A stretch of 64,000 nt of DNA from Echinococcus granulosus (Eukaryota; Platyhelminthes; Cestoda; Cyclophyllidea; Taeniidae): assembly GCF_000524195.1 (NCBI RefSeq), contig NW_020170457.1, positions 200,781 to 264,780 on the forward strand, in the 5' to 3' direction. A program made the translations under genes and the position numbers. Positions 1 through 34,286 of this stretch are shown piece by piece. The notes under the pieces are model-generated. The model saw only the letters and a list, made by a program, of their open reading frames with translations. It did no database searches and was not told the origin of the DNA. Numbering within the stretch: the stretch's first letter is position 1; each line of letters starts with the position of its first letter.

Positions 1-2376
1 CCAACCAAACACGGTCATCGTGTTTGGCTTTACTCGTCATCACAGAGAAAGTCTGAGACAAGTGGCAGAAATCAGGGCTGGCACGTGAGTTAAATAAAAA
101 TCTAATAGTAGAGTCGACAAAAAAACGAACCTACCTTCCAGAAATGTCGCAACTATTTTAAAATTCTAAACACCTCCTTCTTCAGGCACCACTTTTAAAT
201 TTACACGTCCCGATTCCTGTAAAATAAACTTCAAAACTGGAAACATGAAGCTATCTCATGTTTTTCTTATTTGTTTTTCTCTCACCTATGCAGGAGGCGC
301 ATATCTCTTTGTGTCTATGCCACCCTTTAATTAGGCCAAGAGCAATTCGAAGTTTTTTTCCAACAAAAGGCTGCCCACTAATCACCTTTCATAGAAGGCA
401 ATGATGAATGCAAAGTAATTTGCTGAATCCTTTAGCCATATAAATTCAAATATGGTGGAAATTACCTCTGTAACTTGATCAGCTTATGATTCTATGAATT
501 CGTTTAATCATAAATAACTCCTTGTTTAAATGGACCATTCGATCGTGGAGGAACTGTGACAGAGTAACATGGAACTCTAAGGGGAACTTTTGAGGTTCCT
601 GTTGTTGTAGCGAGGACATTTTGTGTTATCCAAGTCTCTAATCCTCGAGTCCTTCACCACCCTTCAAGACGTGTCTAGCCTGTTACACCCTTGGTGGTCA
701 ATGTGTCTAAGCACTGGCTGGAGTGTAGCAGGATTTGTTCGATAGCCTTTCACTCCATGCGTAGGCTGTAGCCGCTTTCCCCTGAGTTTCAAATGCTAGG
801 TCACCCTACCGGGCCTACCCTAAACAGCCACCCTGATGTTTCATTGTCACAAACTGCTATATGTGTGCAGGATCAAAAATCCTGACGAATTCTCAAACAG
901 AAGGACTGAGGACTGCAAGGCGGAGGTCTTTACTGCCATCCCATGCTAGTAGATTGGGGGCACAGCGTGTGGGTACGCGTCTACAGCTATTCAAAGCCCA
1001 TTTCCATGTGATACTGACCAGGCAGGGGAACAGACCAGGAGCAAGAGCTTTGGAACACTCTAGACGATTTGCGAACTTTTGCGTAATCAGGAGGCTGTAG
1101 AACCTCCCAGCATTCAGTTATGACAACACAAACTTCACCATTTTAATAGCCTCAAAAAAGGGTTGTCCGAACTTTAGTAAATTCCACATCCATTTTGTCG
1201 TTTAAAATTGAAAGTATCTATTTAACAACTCTGATTTCCTGTCAATAAAGTTATTAGATACCGTTAGTGAGCAAATGTCACATTTGTAACGCAGACCTGT
1301 CACTGACTGTGTAGGTAGGGCGCTTTTCATATATGGTTTAGGAAGCAGGAGACGCATTAAATGTACATGAAGGACTTCTAAACCTCAAAAACAACTCCCA
1401 AATAAAGTGAAGGTAAATAATAAAATTGTAAAATTAATGCTCTGGCTATGAGACTGGAAAACTGCAGCATACCATTTGCCTGTCCTTGAATCCTCTAGCC
1501 GAAATCCTTTAAATGTCTCAGAGAGCGACATGCACCTCTAAAACATGTGACTGTGTAAACACTTGCGATATAGGCATCGGTACGCTGTTTTTTAAAATGT
1601 TCCGCATCGCTTTCCCCCCGTCCAATTCAAAGAACTTTTCTGTGCTAACTAGTAAAGCCAATTCCCGATGCCTATGTTTGGCTGGCCTATTTCTTTGGTG
1701 CTTTGAAGGTGGCATCGTTTTTGCTTGATGGATATAGGCGAAGCGCAGCTATTGTGGACCACCAGGTACTCGGTGAGACACTACACTGACTGCTCAGAAG
1801 ACAGTGCAACTTGGCATACCGATTCCTGACCCCAAATGAGGATGAGTACACGATGAGGGCGGCAGCAGTGTCCATTACGGAAAATGTGGAGGCTTCTAGG
1901 GTAAAGTGATAAAGTGCTAGTGGCCTCTGAAAGAGCAACACCTCCTGTCTTACAAGGCTGTAAGGGAGGACAGGACATGGGACTGAGGAGCGCTAAAATT
2001 GATAAGGAAGTGGAAGACGTGAGTGCACTCAGATCACAGGCAGGTGGGGAGAATTAAGCAGAGCATTCTACAAGGCTTTGAGATCGACAAATCAAAAGTG
2101 GGAACAATGGAATATGGTTGTGTGATTGTTTATTCGCATGCACTACGAAGTACAGACATGCCTCATCTCAGCATCATGCAACTGCTCTCATCATGAAGTC
2201 TCGAATCATCAGCACCACCATCGTCGTCGTCATCTTCGAATATCAGCAGTTAACCACGTGGATGTGGATTTGATTTGCGATTAGCAAGGGTGTGAGTTGA
2301 GTTGGAACGAGTTTCTAGTGCTAATGGTAGACCTTCCTCTGAGATGTATTGTTTGTCTGAAGGGAAGATATGGTCC

Positions 2377-2476
2377 GCAGCGTGTGGTACGCAGTATGCA
2401 GTACACAGTACGCAGTACAGGGTAGGTGGTGGAGTCTCGATATTAGGCAGTAGGCAGTGGGTGGTAGGTGGTAGGC
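2377..2476. repeat. Degenerate GCAGTA/GGCAGT minisatellite
   Basis: Two adjacent blocks, about 2377-2419 and 2445-2476, are built from variants of GCAGTA, TACGCAG and GGTAGGTG. The copies are imperfect. It is intergenic and has no coding role that I can see. Confidence 0.6.
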
Positions 2477-5400
2477 GTTGGTCTGTAGCGGAACCTACCA
2501 TTCTGAATACAGTTGGTTCGGATCATTTGCTTGCTGTGATGATTTTATTCTAAATGCATAATAACAATGAAGACACGTCATCTTTAATGGTTGCTGCTTT
2601 TGCGTTTTCTTGTTGACTAAAATGGTGCTGAAGATGCTTAACTGGTCAGCACCAACCTTGGATGAGGTAACGGTTAATTGTTAGGGATGCTTCCAAACCC
2701 AAAAACCTTCTTATTTCGGTTTTTCAGAAATTTCCATACTTCATTCTAACATCTCGCAAACATTGAAAAACGTTGCTCACTTGCTTGGTCTCTCCAAAGT
2801 GACATTCATGTAGATCCGAATTTTGCTTACCTTCACTAGAAGGCCAAGGTCAATCAAATCATGCATGTAGGCAGGACTGAAAACTAGAAAGTGAATTCTC
2901 AAGTCTCCTTTGTTCAGACGGCTGCCATTGGCGCACTTGCCGTATCTTCCAAGCCTACGCATACACGTCGGCAGTTAGTGGTGTCAATCCAAGCCTTTGT
3001 TTACTTATTGCTCCTTTTCAGAGCTAGACAGGACTCAACCTCAAGCACATAAACACCCATTCATAACTACTGGCGACGCTGGCGTACAGTCGTCGGCTTC
3101 TCACCATGTGATGCAAATGCTTAAACGGGGTTTGCCATCAGATTGATGGATGATTCAAGTTAAAGTATCAATTGAATCTAAATGACTTCTTGGGAGATGA
3201 AAGAGTGACTAGAAGCATGGAAAGTGCTAGAACTTGACTTTTCTTAACTTTGCAAATGGAAGAGCTGTGCGGGAGTTCGAATTAGTATCGTCTCTTCTAA
3301 GCGGAGCAGTACATTAATAAGGGCTTTATTTAAGGCGGGGTGTTGAAGACTCGACGGTGTTCCACAGTGAGTCTATACCTTGGGATATTGTGTTTTTGGG
3401 GATTGTGCAGAAGTACGGTACGACAGGTGTATCATCATGTTTGACCTTGATTTTTTATACCTGGTCTCTTTTACTGGCCTAAGCTGCAGTTTTGTACACT
3501 CCTCAAAGATTGGTGCAGATTTTTTGGATAAAATCTTGGTATGATACCCGGACAACAAAATCGTGTTTGGCTTACAGTTTCTCTCCGTCATGATTAACGT
3601 CTTCCAGAGTACTCAAGCCAAACCACTCATTCTAGAACAATTTTTCGCCCTTTTTGTAGGAAAAATACGTCATTATTAATACTACTTTAAAAGGAGTTCC
3701 ATCTTATTAATAACTGGGATGACTTAATCCCCACAAGAGCAAACAAAAGAATGGCATCTGTCTCCATTTGCAGAGTTAAAGAATATGCTTCCTAAAACCA
3801 TATGTAAGGTCCAGAGACTGTTGCCTTTCGATGTTGCAAGAACCCTGAAGCAATTCAAAGACAAAAATAGGCCGCAGAGTAAAACTGTGAGAGAATACGC
3901 TGTTTTTTGTTCCTTTTTACGTCTAAGCACTTCTAGGAGGACCGCATTTTGTCTCATTATTATCCAAACTCCTCCGTCATCAATTATATTTTGCTTAATC
4001 AGTGGAAGACCTGAAAGGAAGGTAAGAAGGATGAAGAAGGATTTACGTGTCCATTAATCACAATTTCTCTAAAACCGAAAAATTGTTTCATTTTGACATC
4101 TCAAAGAAAAGTAATTGAAAAGAGGAAAAGTGCAGCCGGGATATTTAAATGAGATATTATGCAACTCCCAAAGTAGTGAATAAATTTTGTTGTCGGTGGT
4201 TTAGAAGTGCCTTCCTTGTTTTGCATTTGAAATATGGAAGAATGTTTTCGTGCTCTTTGTGCAGCAATTTTTGAAATAAGTTCATTTGAAGTACATTTGT
4301 GAAATGTAACATTTGGTGCATCTGTACATTCCACGGATATCCCTCTCTCTCCCACTCAATCTCTCTCTACTTTCCTCTCTATCTTCCTCTTGCTCCCCCT
4401 CCAGGCCATCGGCAAACGCATCGTCTCGGGACCCTCTACATACCTACTTTAGATTGAGGGCTCCCAAAAAGGTGGCACCTTAAGATTACCTCATCACTAC
4501 ATTCATGCCCTGACCTAACACCAAACGATGGCATACGATTGTGCTTTTTTATATTTTTCACAAAACCTTGAAGGTTGGTGAACACATCAGGACTACCGTT
4601 ACAGCCTGTCCATTATTAGGATCCACCACCTCTTCATAGAAGGATGATTTCAACTTACAGGTGGGATGCGCATGCAACTAGTCTTTAGTGCAAATTCTAC
4701 TTTATGTTGGTTTGCATTCTCTTTCTTTATTCTTAATCCACAACGCTACAAAATTCCATCTGTGCCCTCTTGAACGTAATTGGACTCGAGTAGGAGAAAC
4801 AGGAACCCTGCTAGCTGAATACCATACTAGTAGGGAGAATTCGGTCAAGGTCACCAAATATCTACTTTTTTCTATCTGAAAATGCAAAATGCCTTCCAGA
4901 AAGACAATTTTTTGGATCCATTTTTAGCATTTTTAAATTAAGAATTACGAAGATTTACAAATAACATTCCAAAATTTTAGACATAAAGTGTGTTCTACAA
5001 GGATATTTAATTTTAAGCTACTTATCGGTTAAAAAACAGGCTAATCTACTATCTTTTTTGTATCGTCTTGAGAACCATAGGCGTATTAAATATTTTTCAC
5101 CTGATGTTAATACTGATCTACTTAAATGTAATATAAGTAACATGTGCGGAATTCAAGTTTTCTGAAAGTATTATCCATAAACGATGTGTTCTTTCGTGTT
5201 TGCATTAGACCTTGGGTCTAATCCAGTCACGAAATACATCTTTACCGTTTTTGATATGCAGCATTACTTCAGTAGAGCAATGCAACATCCAATCTGTGGT
5301 GATAGGGCTTGCTATAGGAATCAGATGATGAACACTTTCAGCAAGAATGCATTTCAAACGTGTGACGATTACAAACCCGTATTTCTACAGAAAAAGGTAG

Positions 5401-8400
5401 GAAATCCAAAGGATGATAGGTGGTGCCTTATCATGTTTGACTATCTCTGACTGGTAAGACAGATTAATGTGGATTTTGCATGTACGTTGCCAGTCTGTGA
5501 TTAATGAACGCAATCATCAACAAGCTTACAGAAGCAGCATTCCATTCAATGAATGTGTTCTTCGGTGTACAAATCCAATAAAGAGACAATCAGGACTCAC
5601 TGATTAAGCTGTCTATTAGCCTGCTCAAAGGTTAACATTTGAATGTACTTACCTCCTGCTACTGTCCAATCTGCCACAGTCAAAGCCATTAGTGCTGAAT
5701 AATAACTTTCAAAACAGGCAGAGAGAGAAAAGGAAAAATACTTTCAGTGTGCATAGGAAAGCTGAATGAGGGCTTGGTTACATGATAGCCTTGATTTTAG
5801 CAAAGTTGTGGTCTAAATATGATTCACAAATAATTGACTATCTACTTTTTGCAGAGCATAGCCATTTACTTTGTTGCTATCCACGCACACCAACTTTGTG
5901 CATCTGATCAATGCATTCATGCTGTCAGCTTTTTACGTATATCATAATGTTATCATTAAACATTAGCGCAATTTATAAGAATTCTGCAAGATAAATCTCC
6001 CTTTAGTAATGAAATATGCGTATGCACACAAATTGCGTAACTTGTTGTTTGCTTGTGCTACAGGCATTAATTATGGTTAACGCGGCCTCTTAATCAATAA
6101 GGCCACATTCCAAAGAGGCCAATAACATCTTTGTATTCAACCTGGCGTAATTTAAATGCACCAATGGCGAAGTAACATAATGGAACTGGGGCAAAATCTT
6201 AGAAAAACGTAGTGTAAATACGTAGGGAGATTGTAGCTTTTGCATAAATAGTTTGACTTACTCAATTTTTATCAAGGGTTATAAAAATGACTCACATATT
6301 GCTTTGCTAAACAGAGGGAAATAGCATTAGTGTGTGTGAGGCCTGCTCCTTTCACTCGCTTTGTATCAATAGGTCTATTTAAAAGGCACAAAATCTTCCC
6401 AGGTAATTATAATCATTCTAGACGGAAATTCTGTACGCATTTGAATGCCCTGCGGTCTCTACAATTAGTACCCCCCTGTTGTCACAAAACGCCAGCATTC
6501 CCTTGTCATGCTCTGCGATCTCGACTACAGTCTGAAGAACGTCCGGAGTGCTTCGTGTCAGCCACAAAGGTCTTCTTAATCCATCAACGATAGCTCTATC
6601 ATGAAGAACTTTATCCCCGTGTCAAGCGTGTGGCAATGAGGGATAATTTGTGCCTTGAGAGCCCACATTCCACTCACAGTGTTCCGAGAATGATGCAGCG
6701 ATGTTACTTTCTCTCAAGTGAGGTTTACGTTTAGGGTTTCCTGTCTTCCTTGCCTCCAGATTGGCGACCTCGATTCTAAACACACTTTAAATTAATAAAT
6801 GACGACTTAAAATTCGTACATGCATTCTAGTGTATGGAAGTTAAACAAAACTTCCACTTCTATGATCTATGCGGTGTCTCGTAAAATCTGTATCATTCCG
6901 AACTTTTCTATTTTAACAGGTGGTTCAGTTGCAGTTATTTTTCCCCCAACTTTGACTGATAAAATCGCCTACGCGCTGCTTCACTCTGTTTTGAGCTACT
7001 AGACGCTGTTGTGTAGTTCATTAATTTTCTTCCCGATTAGCCCCCACATTCAGACTTATTCTACTCTTCTATCAATTGGTGCGGCTAGATTTTAAGTCAT
7101 CCTTGTTCTTAATCCCCACCATTTCGAGCAAGATGCAATGAGTTGCGTTGAATAAAAAAAGGCAAATCCTACCAATTGTAAGAATGGTGGACATAAGAAA
7201 TGAGTAGTCAGTAGCGCTCCTCAATTGATCTGCCGCGAAACTGATCGTCACGGAAAATTTGGGAAAAAAGTGGCATTCTGCATGGTTTTCGATGGTGGTT
7301 CACATTAATTGACCTGAAGATGGTCAGCGATTGGGGATGAATGGAGCGGATGGTTTTCAATTTCTAACCACTTTGATTGCTAACACTTGATAAATACGAG
7401 AGGAACCGACGTTTTGCCCAAAAATGTTAAACCACTTTTTATCCCAACTCCCGTGGGATGCATCCGGTGGTACTTTTTAAGGGGTGCTGCAAGGGTAGTC
7501 TTTTTTTCCATCGTCCATTGTTAGCAGTGACTACGTTTTGGCAGAATGTAGGCATGTGTTTGTCAAATATCGCTGCAAAATTTATGATCCGATCTCCCCA
7601 TTCATTGTGGTGCATCACCTACGACGGCGAATCAATCAATGATAGGTCAGTAGACACATCATTGGAGCGACGTGATTGGACGGCAGTCAAGCAGTTCATT
7701 AGTTTGCTTTTAATCCTCCACTGATTGGTGGTCACTCAAGCATAATTCCTTTTGAATTAAGCGCCTATATTTGTGAATTCTTATTTCATGATTAAAGTTC
7801 TGGAAAAGTATGAAATTACAAAACCATGTATTTTGTCTGAATTGATTAGGGGAATCTAAATTTTGCACAGCTAGCCTATGGAATTGTGGTGAAATAAGTG
7901 AAAGTAATGATTAGTTTGGCAGTAATCTGAGCGTGTTGTCATGGTGAAAAACACGATACTAAATTGGCGCCACCAAGGCACTAATTTAATTGATTATTTA
8001 ACCCTATATTTAGTAAGGGGCCGATTAGAGCTTTACCATTTTTCTTGGCCAGGCAGCCTGGCCTCCGGTTTAGGCCAGGAGCCTCCAAGCCCTCCGTAGG
8101 TCGACAATACATATCCTGCCCAAACAGTATGTCTTCTTCATTTTTCAGGGAAGTGTCTGGATAATACATTGGGATAGCAAGACTTTAGTAACGATCCAGT
8201 GGGATGTACCTCGTTTCTAAAAATAAGTATCTGTTGTATCCAGCTTATTGATCTTGCCTTCTCTTCTGTAAGACGTTCCTGCAGCCTTAACACACCCAAA
8301 ACGATTAATAACACTGACCTTCTCAATTTGAACCATAATAACATTCCTTCCACTTAGAGAAAGCGACTCCATTCAAGTAGAACGGAAATTACCCCTACTT

Positions 8401-9305
8401 ATTACTTAGATCGTATCGATATTGTTCCCATTGCTACAATTTATTCGAGAAAGGAATAATAAATAGGCAAGGCAGGAAAAAGCGAAAAAAACACCTGCCT
8501 AGTTATCGTGCCTTCTGAAATCACCTCACCGATTTCTGTTAATCTAAAAGCCAAACTTTAGACGTTGAGACCGAAAGACTCTTAATGCCAATGGTAAAAT
8601 TAAGTCCGACCGCCTTTAGTAAAATAATCGTCATTTTTCCTGAAAAGACCAAGCACCCAACCACTGAATACAAAAGCATATTTATCTTTCACCATAAGTT
8701 CATTTTTTGCATGTCTATGTCCACTAAAAATTGTGTGAATGCAAACCTGGAAAACCAACGACCCCAATGCCTAACTCAAGACGCATTCCACTATGCGCCA
8801 GCGCATTTGTCCCAGAGAAAAAAAAAAAAACAGAAATGCTCCCAGTGTCATCCTGCTGTTTGCCACATGGAAAAACTCCCCAGATACTTTCGACGGCATC
8901 ACCTCTCCAGAAAACCTTATCGTCCATTTTGGGAGCTTGAGCAAAAACCAAAGCAAAGGTGCTTTTCCGTTCCGACTAAGGACTAGAAGAGTCTCAAACC
9001 GAAATTCACATCCAGTTCTAACCTTTAAAATTTAATTTCTACGTACCCCCACCCCACAATTTCAAAAAGGGAAACAAAAGAGTTAATGCGCCAAGAGTGT
9101 GAAAAAAGTGGTTCAAATATAATTGCTTCGTATGTGGGCCTACAAGGTGTATAAGTGTACGCAAGATTGAAGGATGCATGAAGTGACATTGAGTGAAGTG
9201 GAGCAAAAGAGAGAAAGAGTGATGCGCGCGGTCAATCACTGCATGTCTTTTGTCTGCGTTCAGAGACGCTTAAACATTAGTAAATAGGCAGTCTCCTTTA
9301 AAACT

Positions 9306-9326
9306 ACACACGCACACACATACACA
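9306..9326. repeat. CA microsatellite
   Basis: A short imperfect (CA)n run interrupted by G and T, in the presumed PAK 3' flank. Confidence 0.7.
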
Positions 9327-9430
9327 GGCGGTAGTGACTGGTTAAAAATTAATCAGTTAGTCAGTTGACCACTAATTTCATCGTTCATCTCTCTCCACCT
9401 TGTTCGTGCAGGAGGAGTCTGAATGATGAC

Positions 9431-9461
9431 GGCAAGGGGGAGGGGAGAGGGGGGAGGAGTT
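9431..9461 (+). repeat. G-rich purine tract
   Basis: A run of G4-G6 blocks separated by A or AGA, followed by TAC/TAG-type trinucleotides at about 9470-9535. On the PAK (minus) sense strand it reads as a CU-rich tract about 340 nt past the stop codon, so it may lie in the PAK 3' UTR. Confidence 0.5.
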
Positions 9462-9801
9462 GGCGTCAGCTACCACTACTACTCCTACTAGTAGAATGAA
9501 ATAATTAATAATAATAACAGCAGTAGTAATAGATAAACAAGAGGCGCAAATCTCTCGTGAGCCCTATACACAAAGAGGAGGAAGTGAGGAGGATAGGTGA
9601 TGATTGTCCTAGGGAGAGGCAAGGAGAAATTCTTCGCTACCACCTTCATCATCTCGGTCATCGTCACTACCTCGTCAGTAGCAGGAGTGGCGCAGGAATG
9701 TTTCTTAACTAAAAAATAAACCCTGCTGAATGAAACAATAAGTAGGCTAATCAACTGGGCGTAAATACGGGGTGGAACACACTTGTTGCACGGGGGGAAG
9801 G

Positions 9802-31918
<22,117 letters not shown>

Positions 31919-34286
31919 TGACTCAAGAGGACATCAAAATACAACTTTTTAAGAAGGAATCCATACAGTGATTAACTGACAATGATTTTGTAAGCGGCTA
32001 TAGCACAAGACGGTAGGAGCAACGCCAGCGGCACTGTCAGACACACAAACCGCCAATGAAGACAAAGCAAGCTACCCCGGCAACAAACAGTTCAAATCAA
32101 TCAATGGGTAGGTATAAATCAAGCCAAAAGCGAATTAATTTTATGAAACTTTGTTGTATTTACTGCATACACTCTCGTAAAAAATGTAAGCGCAAATTAA
32201 CGTCTAATTAGCAATTAGGGTGGTGAAATATTTAAGTAGATCAGATTTAAAATATTTCAAAGGTGCTTTTTGCCAGACTTGCACAATATAAAATTGCATG
32301 CATGACAACTTTATACTAACAGCTAATAAACTTTAATGCCAGTGAACAACTTAGAAACACTGAAATGGGAAAAATATCGGATGAAATAGAATCCACAATC
32401 ACCATTGAAGAGCTTCTGAAGTTTTACTTTGTTACAGACCGCAGAAGATTCCTTGAAACATTGCCTGCCAATTATTTAAAACGGCTTTTGGTGTGTTGTG
32501 TAAGGAATCAATTTTCTCACTATTTGCAGCCGGACGCAGTAAATTCTTACTGATTTTCCAACTGTCATTTTATTTTATAAAGAATGGCAAAAAGGTGTGA
32601 TAGGTTTAATCATAATTGCTAAAAAATTCAGGCGAAATTGTCCTTAATCATAACGTTGAGACGATAAAACAACGCTTTCAAAAATCACCATTCTGCTAAC
32701 TTAAATTAAAATAGCTCAAGTTTTGCTAAACCAACCATTATTTACTACATGTGGCACCTCGGGACTTTTTTGAAGACTTAAGAAGACACCATACCCTAGA
32801 AGAATATATATTCAGCACAGAAATGGTGTTCGGGCTTCTGCCATGGCTCGAAGGCCAGCAGGCCCAGTGAGGTACAAGAAGGCAAATACAAAAGTTCAAA
32901 AGTCGCCTCACTAATACCAAGGGATAAACCACCATCGTGCAACAATACAAGATTCCCATGCGCCGAGACGTCTTTGCAAATGATAAGAGACAAAATACTC
33001 TGGCAGACTATGTTTTGTCGATGTGCAGTGGGGATTGGGGTTGTGGCCAGGCCGTTCGGTGAAGGTACAGTGGCGAAGCCCTTAAAAGGTTCATAACCAG
33101 AACTAGGTGTTTAATTTAAATGACGCATTATATACATTTCAGGAGGTAAATTTCACCATCCACATAGCCAGGTAGATGCCATGTATCCTCGGGGAAAAAA
33201 GAAACATTAATTCACCTATACACGATTTGTTCCGTGTATAATGTTTTCCTTAGATTTATAATTACTACAGTGCATGTCATTCTCCTCTATAAACTCTATT
33301 CATCTGTAGTTGCGAAGCTGGAGATGCAAGAGGAAGTTAATGGTATTCCGACATAACTTATTTTGTCACTGTTATTTCTTCGGATTTTTGCCTTTTTATT
33401 TGTTGCAGTTAGGCAGTCTAAGAGGCACCTCCGAATAGTCGCAAACCTTTAGTTTGTTAATGGAATGCATATCCTCAGCATGCTATTGCATATAGTAGAT
33501 TTCAGGAAATCCCGGAACCCCAGTTAAGGCTAGGCCCTAAACTTGCAGCCCATGTAGGCGTAATATTATAAAGCACTCATGAATACAGTCACAACTAAGT
33601 ATTTTCTGGCCATCGAAATTCAGTTTTGGGCGATGTACATAGTTGAATGTGGCGGGGATCTTACAAGAATAGGTAAATTGGGTTAAAACCTAATCGGCTG
33701 CAATGGGTAATGTAAATATTAAACAATTTGTCCAACTCCTGCTCTTGATTTTAAAGGCACTTAAGGATCAACCTGTTTACTTCCGCTGGACGGCGTATTA
33801 TCTGGTCTGTGCCAGTAGCAACCCAGCACTTGTATGTTTCGTTAGCATATTTCGTCCACTGGTAATGTGACCTTTATATCCTTATTTAATACTCAATGTG
33901 CTACCGGTGAAACTCTAAGAATCGCATAATATGGTTTGGCACAATAAAACAAAGAAGTTTATTGCGAAATTATGCATTAATATCTCCTTATTGATTTCAG
34001 GTATCCATGCTTTTATTATCATATTAATCATCTCCGCTTTTGCAAGTATGGGTGACCATATTTTGTGTCTTTCATTATACAGCGGATTTAGAAGAAATCG
34101 AAATTTTACACATAGCTGATAGTATTTTATTGTTAAAGAAGGTTGTACGACTTCTCCTTTTAGAGTATATTTTGCAAGCGTAATGAAACTACGCACCTTC
34201 TTGCTATGTAACTTATGAACACAAACTATCCTTTGTTGCATTCTTGCTATATAGTTTTTTCTTTGCATTTACCAAATGGGGCCAAA
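31919..34286. promoter_or_regulatory. Divergent intergenic region between PAK and RFC1
   Basis: PAK is read leftward and RFC1 rightward from this 2.4 kb region, so both promoters probably lie here. I see no convincing TATA box or initiator to place a start site. The only gene-like element is the two-exon open frame at 32365-32553. The rest is AT-rich, with no named repeat. Confidence 0.4.
32365..32553 (+). CDS. Hypothetical micro-gene, two exons
   Basis: I do not recognise this protein. Exon 32365-32490 encodes 42 residues starting MGKISDEIESTITIEELLKF and containing DRRRFLETLPANYLKRLL, a charged, helix-prone sequence unlike random AT-rich translation. CTTTTG|GTGTGT and TTTGCAG delimit a 39 nt intron (32491-32529), the same size class as introns in the neighbouring real genes. 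A second exon 32530-32553 gives PDAVNSY and TGA, for 49 aa in total. The intron is a multiple of three with no stop, so unspliced RNA would encode 62 aa. The start ATG is 446 bp from the PAK ATG on the opposite strand. It could also be part of a longer gene with unseen exons, or chance. Confidence 0.35.
   Translation: MGKISDEIESTITIEELLKFYFVTDRRRFLETLPANYLKRLLVCCVRNQFSHYLQPDAVNSY

Larger units (their letters stand above)
1..9801. other. Gene-free region downstream of PAK
   Basis: I find no convincing coding exon on either strand. The open frames here are short, have no recognisable motif, and I could not link them by splice sites in a consistent phase. The part nearest 9801 is probably the 3' UTR and terminator of the PAK gene, which is transcribed leftward. 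Visible structures are a degenerate GCAGTA-type repeat near 2377-2476, a short GGCCAGGC/CCTGGCC inverted repeat near 8047, a CA repeat near 9306 and a purine tract near 9431. An ancient repeat remnant may lie around 650-1110 (locally GC-richer), but I cannot name it. Confidence 0.6.

Noticed and set aside
8047..8063. GGCCAGGC/CCTGGCC inverted repeat
   Set aside because: A short hairpin with a two-base loop in intergenic DNA, with no second copy or associated element seen.
8585..8986. 133-codon plus-strand open frame
   Set aside because: It is Lys/His-rich and partly translated from an A run, with no motif and no splice partners. It is overlapped by equally long frames on the other strand, which points to low stop density rather than coding.
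32796..32993. Minus-strand frame with a kinase-like flavour (DVSAHGNLVLLHDG, SLGLLAFEPW)
   Set aside because: The spacing and key residues of kinase subdomains are missing (no HRD, no DFG, no APE) and no phased exons flank it. Treated as chance or, at most, an unrecognisable relic.
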